From the NCBI RefSeq assembly GCF_000975115.1, contig NZ_BBRE01000003.1:186001-250000 (forward strand): 64,000 nucleotides of DNA, in the 5' to 3' direction. Below the pieces are notes generated by a model. That model saw only the letters and a list, made by a program, of their open reading frames with translations. It was not told the DNA's origin and made no database searches. Both the position numbers and the translations under genes were made by a program. The stretch is from Demequina oxidasica. GTDB lineage: Bacteria; Actinomycetota; Actinomycetes; Actinomycetales; Demequinaceae. This document shows, piece by piece, positions 1 through 8,525 of the stretch (the first letter of the stretch is position 1; every line of letters starts with the position of its first letter).

Positions 1-2
1 TC

Positions 3-464
3 GAGCGCGCTCGTGCCCTCGGCACCACGGGCGCCGGCGTCATGCCGCAGTTGGCCTCCGCGCTGGCTGGGGTTGAGCCGGAACTGCTGGAGCCCGACTG
101 GCCTGGAGTCGTGCGACTGGTTCAGAGCCGCCTGTCTCAGCGCTCATTAGTCGTGCTGCTCACCACCATCGACACCTCTACCGCGGACAGCGGCCTACTG
201 GAAGCGGTGGCTGCGCTCTCGCAGTCGCACGTGGTGATGGTGGCCTCCGTCAACGATCCCGAGGTGGAGCAGATGCTCAAGGGACGCGAAGACTCGCACG
301 AGCTCTATGCCGCCGGCGCTGCAGCTCGGGGCGCTCTCGAGCGAGACACCGTCTCTACCCGACTACGCCAGCTCACTGCGGAGGTCGTGACGGCCTCTCC
401 CGACGATCTAGCGCCCGCTGTCGCGGATCGCTACCTCGCACTCAAGGCCGCGGGCCGGCTCTAG
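3..464 (+). CDS. DUF58 domain protein, C-terminal part (5' end outside window)
   Basis: The reading frame is open from the window edge to a TAG at 462-464, so only about 153 C-terminal residues are seen. The visible part resembles the end of actinobacterial DUF58 proteins: a hydrophobic strand (SLVVLLTTID), a second strand (VVMVASVNDP) and a typical ending (DRYLALKAAGRL). DUF58 proteins are von Willebrand-A-like and usually pair with a MoxR AAA+ ATPase; their exact role is unclear. The next two genes (SpoIIM-like and RDD) are usual members of the MoxR-DUF58 neighbourhood, which supports the call. The start and N-terminal domain cannot be judged. Confidence 0.8.
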   Translation, partial: ERARALGTTGAGVMPQLASALAGVEPELLEPDWPGVVRLVQSRLSQRSLVVLLTTIDTSTADSGLLEAVAALSQSHVVMVASVNDPEVEQMLKGREDSHELYAAGAAARGALERDTVSTRLRQLTAEVVTASPDDLAPAVADRYLALKAAGRL

Positions 465-562
465 TCAGTCGCCACCGCATCTGTCACGGGCAGTGTGGTG
501 CCAACTTCGTCACATGTCCCGGCCATTGCCGGCCACGGCATCGGCCGCGGGTGTGCTTGTCG

Positions 563-1558
563 CTACCCGGCCACCGCTACGGTGTCGACCGCGAAGTCTC
601 CCTCGGTGTCTCCCGTCATGCCGTGTTGGGTCGCGATCCGGCCGATCACGAAGATGTAGAGCCAGAATGCGACGAAGGCGACGGCACCGATGGCAATCTT
701 CACTCCCCAAGGCAACGTTGATCCGGTGATGTATCCCTCGATGAGGCCGGAGACGAACAGCGTCACCGCGAGGCCGATGGCGACCGCGAAGGCCGTGCGA
801 CCCTCCTCGGCCAGCGCCTGACCGCGCGTGCGCGCACCCGGAGACAGCATCACCCAAAACAGCCGCAGACCAGTTCCCGCCGCAACAAAGACCGCGCTGA
901 GTTCCAGTAACCCGTGCGGGATGATCAACTGGAAGAACACGTCGAGGCGGCCCGCCTCGGTCATCACCGCGGCCGCAACTCCAAGTTGGAGCACCGTGTT
1001 GTACATGAGGATCAGCGGATATATGCCGGTTAACCCGAACGCGATGCACTGGAACGCGAGGAAGCCGTTGTTGGTCCAGACGGTCGCGGCAAAGGACGTC
1101 GAGTCGTAGTCCGTGTAATAGCTCGCGAACTCGTGGTCGGCAATTTGCGCGCGATCCGCGGCAGTGCCAATGAGGGCGAGAGAGTCGGGATGCGTCACCG
1201 TCCACCAGGCGCTGAGCGCACCTAGCAGCACCACGGCCGCTGAGACGGCCACCCCCCACCAGCGCACGCGGTACATCGCCGCAGCGACACCGTAGGTGGC
1301 GAAGCGGCGCAACTCGTGGGTAGACACCTGGTGTGCGCCCGTGAGCCACACCCGCGCGCTGGCGAGCGTCATCGACAGCCGCGACACCAGCGAAGGCTCG
1401 GGTGCCGCCGAGCGAATCGCGGAGAGGTCACCGGCAGTCGACTGATACAGGCGAGTCAGCTCGTCTGCCTCGGCGCCGGTAAGACGCCGCGCGCCCGCGA
1501 GTTCCTTTAGCCGGTTCCACCGCGGCTCACGCACAGCCTGGAACGAATCAATGTCCAC
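563..1558 (-). CDS. Stage II sporulation protein M-like (SpoIIM family) membrane protein
   Basis: A protein of about 331 residues with a soluble N-terminal part (VDIDSFQAVREPRW, then a charged helix) and several hydrophobic segments over the last 220 residues, as in the SpoIIM family. In non-sporulating actinobacteria these sit in the MoxR-DUF58-RDD cluster and have no proven role; endospore formation should not be inferred. The frame stays open to 1606, but that would overlap the divergent RDD gene. The GTG at 1558 gives the family-typical beginning and is preferred, although no strong ribosome binding site is visible. It runs towards the DUF58 gene and is divergent from RDD, with 41 bp between them. 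Confidence 0.8.
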   Translation of the reverse strand: MDIDSFQAVREPRWNRLKELAGARRLTGAEADELTRLYQSTAGDLSAIRSAAPEPSLVSRLSMTLASARVWLTGAHQVSTHELRRFATYGVAAAMYRVRWWGVAVSAAVVLLGALSAWWTVTHPDSLALIGTAADRAQIADHEFASYYTDYDSTSFAATVWTNNGFLAFQCIAFGLTGIYPLILMYNTVLQLGVAAAVMTEAGRLDVFFQLIIPHGLLELSAVFVAAGTGLRLFWVMLSPGARTRGQALAEEGRTAFAVAIGLAVTLFVSGLIEGYITGSTLPWGVKIAIGAVAFVAFWLYIFVIGRIATQHGMTGDTEGDFAVDTVAVAG

Positions 1559-1599
1559 CCCGCTACGATGCCATATCAGGAGCGAAAAAGGGGGCAGTC

Positions 1600-2427
1600 G
1601 TGACAATCATCGAAGATGAGTTGCTCATTGGCGAAGGAGTAGTGCTGGACGCAGGCGCCGCTCCCGTCACAATGCGCATGCTTTCCGGAGCGATTGATGT
1701 CCTCACCTACGGCATCGGGTTTCTGGTCTCTATGGGTTTCATCCTGCGCGCATCGAGCCAGTTGAACGATGCCGCCGTACGTGCGATCGGGATCGGTTGG
1801 CTGGTCATCGTGCTCGTTTTGCTACCGGCTGGCGTCGAAACGCTCACACGGGGTAAGTCACTGGGGCGCCTGGCCGCGGGGCTGCGCATAGTCCGGGACG
1901 ATGGCGGCCCCATCTCCTTCCGCTTTGCCCTTGCCCGGTCCACCGCGGCGCTGCTGGAGGAGTACCTCACGCTGGGCCTGATTGCGGTCACCACCTCGAT
2001 GTTCAGCCGCCGCGGCAAGCGCATGGGCGACTACCTTGCTGGGACTTATGCGATGCGCACGCGCGGAGGCAGGAGTGCGTTACCGCCGCTGTCGATGCCT
2101 TACGGACTCGAAGGCTGGGCGACCACCGCGGACTTCCGCCGGCTTCCCGATGGCCTCGCGCTGACCTCACGCATGTTCTTAGCGCGGGCCACCAGCATGC
2201 ACCAGTTGTCACGCCTACGCCTTGGACAACAGATCGCGAACCAGTTGAACGAATACGTCGCCCCTGGTCCGCCGCCGGGAACCCACCCCGAGACGTTTAT
2301 CGCAGGCGTGCTGGTCGCGCGTCGCGACCGCGAGTACGGAATCGAGATGAACCGTACCCGCCGTCGCGACGCGGACTCCGCTCTGGTGCGGTCACTTCCC
2401 TTTGGTATCCCCGACGTCGAAAACTAG
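1600..2427 (+). CDS. RDD family membrane protein
   Basis: A 275-residue protein. The RDD signature is visible: Arg26 and Asp33 in the first hydrophobic segment (RMLSGAIDV), two further hydrophobic segments around residues 35-80, then the typical GKSLGRLAAGLRIV stretch near residue 85 and a further membrane region. Residues after about 155 are hydrophilic. The GTG start is preceded by a purine-rich AAAAAGGGGG ribosome binding site. The family is proposed to transport small solutes or ions, but the substrate here is unknown. It is divergent from the SpoIIM-like gene. Confidence 0.85.
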   Translation: MTIIEDELLIGEGVVLDAGAAPVTMRMLSGAIDVLTYGIGFLVSMGFILRASSQLNDAAVRAIGIGWLVIVLVLLPAGVETLTRGKSLGRLAAGLRIVRDDGGPISFRFALARSTAALLEEYLTLGLIAVTTSMFSRRGKRMGDYLAGTYAMRTRGGRSALPPLSMPYGLEGWATTADFRRLPDGLALTSRMFLARATSMHQLSRLRLGQQIANQLNEYVAPGPPPGTHPETFIAGVLVARRDREYGIEMNRTRRRDADSALVRSLPFGIPDVEN

Positions 2428-2433
2428 CGACCG

Positions 2434-3897
2434 CTAGTAGCGGTAGTGATCCGCCTTGAACGGTCCGCTGGCATCGATGCCTAGGTAGTCAGCCTGGTCC
2501 GTGGTCATTTCCGTCAGGCGCACACCAAGAGCGTCAAGGTGCAGGCGTGCGACCTTCTCATCAAGCACCTTGGGCAGACGGTGTACGCCAAGCGGGTACT
2601 CGGCGAGGTTAGTCCACAGTTCAATCTGTGCCATTACCTGATTGGTGAACGAGGCGCTCATCACAAAGCTAGGGTGGCCCGTCGCGTTGCCGAGGTTCAG
2701 CAGGCGGCCCTCGGACAGCACGATGATGCTGTGGCCGTCAGGGAACACCCATTCGTCGACCTGCGGCTTGATGGGGGTGTGCTTGGCGCCGGAGCGTCCC
2801 AGCCCCGCCATGTCGATCTCGTTGTCAAAGTGGCCGACGTTGCCCACGATGGCCTTGTCCTTCATCGCCGCCATGTGCTCGACGCGGACGATGTCCTTGT
2901 TGCCCGTGGTGGTGATGAAGAAGTCGGCGCGTGCCACGTAGTCCTCGAGGAGCGCGACCTCGTAGCCGTCCATCGCCGCCTGCAGCGCGCAGATAGGATC
3001 GACTTCACTGACGATCACGCGGGCGCCCTGGCCTCGAAGCGCCTCGGCGGCACCCTTGCCCACGTCGCCGTACCCGCACACGAACGCGACCTTGCCGCCC
3101 ATGAGGACGTCAGTCGCGCGATTGATGCCGTCGGGCAACGAGTGACGGATGCCGTACTTGTTGTCGAACTTGGACTTGGTGACGGAGTCGTTGACGTTAA
3201 TGACGGGGAACAGCAACTCGCTGCGCACGGCCATCTGCTCCATGCGGTGCACGCCTGTGGTGGTCTCCTCGGAGACGCCAACGATGCCTGCCGCCATGCG
3301 GGTAAAGCGGGTGGGGTCTGTCGCCAGGGAGCGACGGATGACCGCGCGCATGCCCTCGACCTCGGCGTTGTAGGCCGGGTCCTCCTCCTCGAGCGGAGCG
3401 GGAACCACCCCCGCCTGCTCTGCCTTGGCTCCCTCGTGCACGAGTAACGTGGCGTCTCCACCATCGTCGAGGATGATCGTGGGGCCGTCGTGCCCGTCCC
3501 ATGTGAGGATCTGATCGGTGTACTCCCAGTACTCGCGGATGGTCTCGCCCTTAATGGCGAAGACCGGCACTCCGTCAGGTGACGCATAGGTGCCCTTGCC
3601 GACCACGATTGCCGCCGCGGCATCGTCCTGGGTGGAGAAGATATTGCACGAGGCCCAGCGCACGTCGGCGCCCAGTTCAGTCAGCGTCTCGATCAGCACC
3701 GCGGTTTGGGTGGTCATGTGCAGCGAGCCCGCGATACGCGCGCCAGCAAGCGGCTGGGCCGCCCCGAACTCCTCGCGCAAGGACATCAGTCCCGGCATCT
3801 CCTGCTCGGCCAGGCGGATCTGGTGGCGACCGGCTTCCGCTAGCGCGAGGTCCGCGATGACGTAGTCGTTGGGGGTGGTTGAGTCGGTTGCGCTCAC
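2434..3897 (-). CDS. ahcY: Adenosylhomocysteinase (S-adenosyl-L-homocysteine hydrolase)
   Basis: Splits S-adenosylhomocysteine into adenosine and homocysteine in the cytoplasm, relieving product inhibition of methyltransferases. The 487-residue length fits the family's longer bacterial form. Visible hallmarks are the substrate region ([11 protein letters not shown] near residue 58), the SVTKSKFDN segment with the conserved Lys near 241, the NAD-binding loop GYGDVGKG at 275-282 and the C-terminal DHYRY that reaches the neighbouring subunit. The GTG start lies 5 nt after the stop of the CDF transporter gene, so it is probably the distal gene of the manB-CDF-ahcY operon. No SAH riboswitch is possible in so short a gap. 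Confidence 0.97.
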   Translation of the reverse strand: MSATDSTTPNDYVIADLALAEAGRHQIRLAEQEMPGLMSLREEFGAAQPLAGARIAGSLHMTTQTAVLIETLTELGADVRWASCNIFSTQDDAAAAIVVGKGTYASPDGVPVFAIKGETIREYWEYTDQILTWDGHDGPTIILDDGGDATLLVHEGAKAEQAGVVPAPLEEEDPAYNAEVEGMRAVIRRSLATDPTRFTRMAAGIVGVSEETTTGVHRMEQMAVRSELLFPVINVNDSVTKSKFDNKYGIRHSLPDGINRATDVLMGGKVAFVCGYGDVGKGAAEALRGQGARVIVSEVDPICALQAAMDGYEVALLEDYVARADFFITTTGNKDIVRVEHMAAMKDKAIVGNVGHFDNEIDMAGLGRSGAKHTPIKPQVDEWVFPDGHSIIVLSEGRLLNLGNATGHPSFVMSASFTNQVMAQIELWTNLAEYPLGVHRLPKVLDEKVARLHLDALGVRLTEMTTDQADYLGIDASGPFKADHYRY

Positions 3898-3902
3898 GAG
3901 TA

Positions 3903-4889
3903 CTAGTGCTCCTTAGTGGTTGCAGAATCAGTGGCGGTGCGCGCGGCCCCGCCGTCGTCTGTCAGCTCGCCGGCCGTAGTGGCGTGACGAAGATCTGGCT
4001 CAATGAAAATGAGTCGCGCGGCGGGTACCTCAGCACGGATGCGGCGCTCGGCATCGTCGACGTGCGCGGCAATGTGCTCGATGGTCGCGCCGGGACGCAC
4101 ACCCACCTTGCACGCCACCAGGACGTCATCAGGGCCCAGGTGCATGGTGCGTAGGTGAATGATGTCGCCAAGTTCAGATTCCGCGAAGGCGGCTCGAATA
4201 CGGGCATCATCCTCCTCGGTCACAGACTCGCCCATCAACATGGACTTGGTCTCCCGTGCGAGCACGATGGCGATGATGACGAGCAGCAGTCCGATCATCG
4301 CGGTTCCCGCGGCGTCCCACAAGCCGTTGCCGGTGATCAGCGTCATCGAGACACCAAAGAGCGCGAAGAACAGGCCCAGCAGAGCACCAAAGTCCTCGAG
4401 CAAGATCACGGGCAGTTCGGGCGAGCGCGACTTGCGGATGAAGGCGAGCCAGCCAAGTTTGCCGCGCACCTTGTTGGACTCGTGGACTGCGGTGCGAAAA
4501 GAGTAGCCCTCGAGGCAGATCGCCATGACAAGCACCGCGATGGGAACCCATAGCCAGGACTCGATCGGCTCGGGATGCTGGAACTTGTGCCACGCCTCGT
4601 ACAGCGCGAATAGGCCACCGAGCGAGAACAGCACGACCGCGACGAGGAAGGCGTAGTAGTACCGGTTGCGGGCGTAGCCGAAGGGGTGCTCGGCATCGGC
4701 TTCCTTGCGTGCCTGCTTGCCGCCCACCAGCAGCAGAATCTGATTGCCCGAGTCTGCGACGGAGTGGATTGCCTCGGCGAGCATCGACGATGCGCCGGTC
4801 AGGCCGAAGGCGACGAACTTGGTGACGCCGATGCCGAGGTTGGCGCTTAGCGCAGCGACAATCGCTTTGGTCGAGCCGTCAGTAGACAT
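3903..4889 (-). CDS. Cation diffusion facilitator (CDF) family transporter
   Basis: A 328-residue membrane protein that probably exports Zn2+ or a similar divalent cation in exchange for protons. About six membrane segments are visible. The TM2 metal site reads H42-SVA-D46; in TM5 the usual HxxxD is replaced by Glu165-Asp166 ([11 protein letters not shown]), a pattern I associate with the SLC30A9-like CDF branch. A soluble C-terminal domain follows from about residue 225 ([11 protein letters not shown]). The ATG directly abuts the manB stop codon, and ahcY follows after 5 nt, so translation in this operon is tightly linked. Metal specificity cannot be read from the sequence. Confidence 0.9.
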   Translation of the reverse strand: MSTDGSTKAIVAALSANLGIGVTKFVAFGLTGASSMLAEAIHSVADSGNQILLLVGGKQARKEADAEHPFGYARNRYYYAFLVAVVLFSLGGLFALYEAWHKFQHPEPIESWLWVPIAVLVMAICLEGYSFRTAVHESNKVRGKLGWLAFIRKSRSPELPVILLEDFGALLGLFFALFGVSMTLITGNGLWDAAGTAMIGLLLVIIAIVLARETKSMLMGESVTEEDDARIRAAFAESELGDIIHLRTMHLGPDDVLVACKVGVRPGATIEHIAAHVDDAERRIRAEVPAARLIFIEPDLRHATTAGELTDDGGAARTATDSATTKEH

Positions 4890-6338
4890 CTACTCACCCC
4901 TGATAGTTGAGAGGACCGCGTCCCGCACACTCACCATGGTGGCCTCCGTGCCCGCCTCCACATTCAAGCGCAGCAAAGGCTCCGTGTTGGAGGCGCGTAC
5001 GTTGAACCACCACTGAAGGTCGGCAGCAGCTGTGTCGTCCCAGTGGGTGACAGTCAGCCCGTCGAACTCGTCAATCTCGGTGGTCGCGTCAACGTGGTTG
5101 GCGTGAACCCGCGCAAGCGCTTCGGATACCGAATCCACGCGTGAGTTGATCTCCCCCGATGCCGAGTAGGGCGTGTAGTCCGACAGCAGCTCGCTGAGAG
5201 TCCCGTCCTGCTCGCCAAGCGCCGCGAGCACGTGCATGGCCGCCAGCATGCCGGTGTCGGCGTAGAAGAAGTCACGGAAGTAGAAGTGCGCACTGTGCTC
5301 GCCACCAAAGACGGCGTTGTGCTGCGCCATGTCGGCTTTGACGTTGCTGTGCCCCACCTTGGCACGCACAGTGGTCGCGCCGGCCTCGCGCAACTGCTCG
5401 CTCGTCGCGCGCGAAGAGATGAGGTTGTGAATGACAGTGGGCTGCTCGCCGTGACCGAGCTCGCGCTTGGCCTCACGCAGCCCCACCAGCGTCGTAATCG
5501 CCGATGCTGGGACGACGGCACCATTCTGATCGATTGCAAAGCAGCGGTCCGCGTCCCCGTCGAAGGCGAGGCCGATGTCCGCACCGTGTGCGATGACGGC
5601 GGCCTGCAGATCCACCAGGTTCTTGGCGTCCAACGGGTTCGCCTCGTGATTGGGGAATGTGCCGTCGAGCTCGAAGTACAGCGGGATGATGTCGATCGGC
5701 AACTCTGCCAGTCCGGCCGCAGTGCCGAGCACTGCGGGAACGGTGTAACCCCCCATCGCATTCGCAGCGTCCACGACCACCTTGAGCGGGCGAATTCCGC
5801 TGAGGTCAACGAGTTTGCGCAGAAAGGCAGAGTATTCCGGGAGCATGTCGCGCACCGTCGTTACACCGCGGTGCTCCGCGACGGGGATTGCCTCACCCAA
5901 GTACTTGCTCGCGAGCGCACGGACGTCGCCGAGTCCGGTGCTTTCTCCCACCGCGCGGGCGAGGGCACGGCACATCTTCATGCCGTTGTAAGCGGCGGGA
6001 TTGTGGCTGGCAGTGATCATCACGCCTGGCATATTTAGCACACCCGATGCGTGGTACAGGCCATCGGTCGAGCACATGCCGATGTCGACAGTGTCGATGC
6101 CACGGTCGTGCAGGCCCGCCCTCACTGCGGCTGCGAGGCCCGGGCTCGAGTCGCGCATGTCGTGACCCACGGCCACCTGAGGTGCCCCATCCGGCGCCAC
6201 CACGGCATCGGCGAAAGCAGCGCCTATGGCGCGTGCCACCTCGTCGGTGAGCGACTCACCCACGATTCCCCGTACGTCATACGACTTGATGAGACCGGAG
6301 AGGTCGGGATACTGGGCGGCGTCGGCGTTGTCAGTCAC
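4890..6338 (-). CDS. manB: Phosphomannomutase/phosphoglucomutase
   Basis: Interconverts hexose 6- and 1-phosphates, most likely mannose, feeding GDP-mannose into cell-envelope glycans. The 482-residue protein has all four signature loops of the alpha-D-phosphohexomutase superfamily: the phosphoserine loop TASHNP (Ser111), the Mg2+ loop DGDADR (260-265), the sugar loop GGEHSA (345-350) and the phosphate loop RASNTEP (448-454). The GTG start has no strong ribosome binding site. It is first in the manB-CDF-ahcY run; the DUF3499 gene lies 41 bp upstream. Closeness of manB, DUF3499, a zincin-like protein and whiB2 is also seen in Mycobacterium tuberculosis. Mannose versus glucose specificity is inferred from that context. 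Confidence 0.93.
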   Translation of the reverse strand: MTDNADAAQYPDLSGLIKSYDVRGIVGESLTDEVARAIGAAFADAVVAPDGAPQVAVGHDMRDSSPGLAAAVRAGLHDRGIDTVDIGMCSTDGLYHASGVLNMPGVMITASHNPAAYNGMKMCRALARAVGESTGLGDVRALASKYLGEAIPVAEHRGVTTVRDMLPEYSAFLRKLVDLSGIRPLKVVVDAANAMGGYTVPAVLGTAAGLAELPIDIIPLYFELDGTFPNHEANPLDAKNLVDLQAAVIAHGADIGLAFDGDADRCFAIDQNGAVVPASAITTLVGLREAKRELGHGEQPTVIHNLISSRATSEQLREAGATTVRAKVGHSNVKADMAQHNAVFGGEHSAHFYFRDFFYADTGMLAAMHVLAALGEQDGTLSELLSDYTPYSASGEINSRVDSVSEALARVHANHVDATTEIDEFDGLTVTHWDDTAAADLQWWFNVRASNTEPLLRLNVEAGTEATMVSVRDAVLSTIRGE

Positions 6339-6379
6339 GGCACCAGGGTACTAGGCAGGACGCCGGGCGGCGCCCGAGG

Positions 6380-6736
6380 CTAGATACTGCCGCCCACCAC
6401 ACGCAGGTGACCGCGACGCGGCTCTGATGCGACGGGGGCTGGGGGCTGAACCGCCTCCTGGCGCGGGCGACCGGCCTCGCGTACGGCGTTGGCCAAGGCT
6501 TCAAGGTCGTCCTCGGACGGGCCGTTGTCGACGTACTCCTGCTGAATGTGGACGACGTCCCAGCCACGCGGCGCAGTGAATCGTTCCGCATGGTCGACGC
6601 ACAGGTCATAGCTGTGGGGCTCGGCGCTCGCGGCAAGTTGTCCGACCACCACAGTGGAGTCCACGTAAACATAGGTCAGCGTCGCTGCGGCTGAGTGCGC
6701 GCACGCTGAACGCGAACACTGACGAGTAGATCTCAC
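6380..6736 (-). CDS. DUF3499 family protein
   Basis: About 118 residues, matching the actinobacterial DUF3499 pattern: a Cys-containing start (RSTRQCSRSAC), TLTYVYVDSTVVVG, EPHSYDLC and TAPRGWDVV. The Cys and His residues (CSRSAC, SYDLCVDHAERF) could bind a metal; this is inference. The frame is open further upstream to 6850 but would then cover the divergent gene at 6808. GTG 6736 gives the family-typical beginning and is chosen although the ribosome binding site is weak. The C-terminal 45 residues are low-complexity and variable. Function unknown; it lies upstream of manB on the same strand. Confidence 0.85.
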   Translation of the reverse strand: MRSTRQCSRSACAHSAAATLTYVYVDSTVVVGQLAASAEPHSYDLCVDHAERFTAPRGWDVVHIQQEYVDNGPSEDDLEALANAVREAGRPRQEAVQPPAPVASEPRRGHLRVVGGSI

Positions 6737-6807
6737 GTGACGAGACGTTACCCGCACGACGGCGGTGCGCGCGCCTGCCACGCCGAGCCGCGCGATAGCC
6801 TCACCAT

Positions 6808-7212
6808 ATGGGTCGACGAGACAGGCACGGACGCGGATTGCGCGCGCCACTTCTGCCAGTCAACGCGCCGGGCTACCGATCCCCCAGTGACGCATTCGAT
6901 GGCTACGTCCTAGACGTTGCGGAAGACCTCGAGCGGCGCTGGGGTCAGCGTTGGGGTCGGGTCGAGTTCGGCACCGAAAGTGTCCCCCCTTCGCATTCCA
7001 CCCCTTGGGAGAACGGAGTGCCGCTGGGCCGCCTGTTCCCGTCGGACGCGGGTCAGCCAGCACGCATCGTGGTGTATCGCAGACCGCTAGAGCAGCGAGC
7101 GGACTCCGCAGATCTGCCGTTCCTGGTGCGGGACGTGCTGGTGGAGAATGTGGCCCACCTCTTGGGCCGCAGACCCGACGAGATCGACTCGCGTTACGGG
7201 ACCGGCACGTAG
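6808..7212 (+). CDS. Zincin-like metallopeptidase family protein with degenerate active site
   Basis: A 134-residue protein like the actinobacterial metallopeptidase family found beside DUF3499 and whiB2. Typical segments are the basic start (GRRDRHGRGLRAPLLP), FDGYVLDVAEDLERRWG, PLGRLFPSD and IVVYRRPLEQRA. Where catalytically active relatives carry HExxH, this protein reads VENVAHLLG, so a zinc peptidase activity is doubtful. The 3' end overlaps the convergent DUF5719 gene by 19 bp. The gap of 71 bp to DUF3499 must hold both divergent promoters. Confidence 0.82.
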   Translation: MGRRDRHGRGLRAPLLPVNAPGYRSPSDAFDGYVLDVAEDLERRWGQRWGRVEFGTESVPPSHSTPWENGVPLGRLFPSDAGQPARIVVYRRPLEQRADSADLPFLVRDVLVENVAHLLGRRPDEIDSRYGTGT

Positions 7213-8525
7213 CCATCGACGCGGACGGCCACGTCTAGGTCAGCGACTTCGCTGTCCGAGGGCGCCACCGCTGTCACGAAGCCGTCGTCAGTGCTCACTA
7301 CCTGCACCCACTCCACCCCTGCCCCTACCGTCAGAACGTCGCCGGCACTTGCGTCGACCGACACTCGCTGCACGGTGCGCGCAGGAATGTCCTGTGTAGC
7401 GACAACCTCACCGTCCTGATTGGTCACGCGCAGGCTGATTTCTTCTCTGGCGTACACAGAGAGCTCCGGTGAGTCCGTCACCGCCACAAGGCTGTGCGGA
7501 GCATCGGACGCGCTCTGGCCGGCGACCCACATGGTGTCGAACGCGATCGAGCCGTCACGACCGGTCTGTGACTCGCGCGGGAGTCGGCTCACTCCTGCCG
7601 CCACCACGGGAGCATCCGAGCGCACCTCGACCGCACCCGCGCTCAGTTTGGGCACTTGGATGACCGTCACGACTCCGGGCTCCAAGTTGAGTTCGCTAGC
7701 GCCGGGCCATTCGCTGGTGCCGTCGTCAGTAACGAGCGCGAGAGACACGTTGGCACCCTCGGGTGCAAGCAGGGAGACCGAGGCGCTAGCCCCCTCGACG
7801 CTGGGGTCGGACGGACCAACAGCAGGGATGACGATGCTGGTGCCGGGGTCGGCGGCGCGCGTCACCCAGTCGGTCCCCGCGGGTTCGAATCCATCCAGGC
7901 GCGAATCCTGAACATTCGCCACGATTCCGGTGCCGTTGGACACCACATGCAGGGTGAGGGCTGGATTCTCCGGAATGGTGCCCTCGAGCAGAACTGACCG
8001 CTGGGACTCGGGACCCACCACGATCACCATCGGCTCCTCTTCTTGGCCGATGGGGCCATAGGAGACTACCTCGACCTCGACGGGCGCCTCGGCAGGGTTC
8101 GTCAACACCAGCCGCGCGCTTGCGCCGAGCGTGGTAGCGCCGCCCACGAGCCATTGATCCATGCTGGGGCGCACGCAGGTGACGGCCGCGAGGCCCGCGA
8201 TGTCGCCGCCGCCCACGCGTTCAATCGACGCCGCAACTGGGCCATCGGACGCAAATCCGGAGTCGACCTTGGTATTGGATCCCGAGGTGAACGTCTCAAA
8301 CTGCACGTCGTCGGAACCGGAATCAAGATCGGCGTCGCCCGAGCTGATGTCCCCCACCGGGATTTCCAAGTGTCCGGGGCACGCGACGGCCTGCTGGAGC
8401 GGGGCGATCGCCAGGTGGTCAACTGTCGCCGGTGCGGGCTCGTGGATCGGCAGTTGGTCCGCGACGACCACGGCACCCGCCAGCGCCCCCGCTGCGAGTA
8501 GGCCGGTCAGAATCTTGACGATCAT
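7194..8525 (-). CDS. DUF5719 family secreted or membrane-anchored protein
   Basis: 443 residues with an N-terminal signal or anchor (residues about 5-23) and then extracellular beta-rich repeats; no catalytic motif is recognised. Placement and length match actinobacterial DUF5719 proteins, which usually follow a large glycosyltransferase and a WhiB gene. Its ATG overlaps the stop codon of the upstream glycosyltransferase (ATGA arrangement), implying translational coupling and perhaps a shared complex at the membrane. The stop overlaps the convergent zincin-like gene. Role unknown; probably assists export or assembly of the glycan made by its partner. Confidence 0.8.
   Translation of the reverse strand: MIVKILTGLLAAGALAGAVVVADQLPIHEPAPATVDHLAIAPLQQAVACPGHLEIPVGDISSGDADLDSGSDDVQFETFTSGSNTKVDSGFASDGPVAASIERVGGGDIAGLAAVTCVRPSMDQWLVGGATTLGASARLVLTNPAEAPVEVEVVSYGPIGQEEEPMVIVVGPESQRSVLLEGTIPENPALTLHVVSNGTGIVANVQDSRLDGFEPAGTDWVTRAADPGTSIVIPAVGPSDPSVEGASASVSLLAPEGANVSLALVTDDGTSEWPGASELNLEPGVVTVIQVPKLSAGAVEVRSDAPVVAAGVSRLPRESQTGRDGSIAFDTMWVAGQSASDAPHSLVAVTDSPELSVYAREEISLRVTNQDGEVVATQDIPARTVQRVSVDASAGDVLTVGAGVEWVQVVSTDDGFVTAVAPSDSEVADLDVAVRVDGYVPVP

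Noticed and set aside
563-1558. SpoIIM as evidence for endospore formation
   Set aside because: SpoIIM-like proteins are common in non-sporulating actinobacteria next to MoxR, DUF58 and RDD genes, and no other sporulation gene is here.
2539-3447. 302-codon frame opposite ahcY
   Set aside because: Antisense shadow of a highly conserved enzyme gene; no family pattern.
3898-3902. SAH riboswitch before ahcY
   Set aside because: Only 5 nt separate ahcY from the preceding gene, and nothing like the aptamer precedes the operon at 6339-6379.
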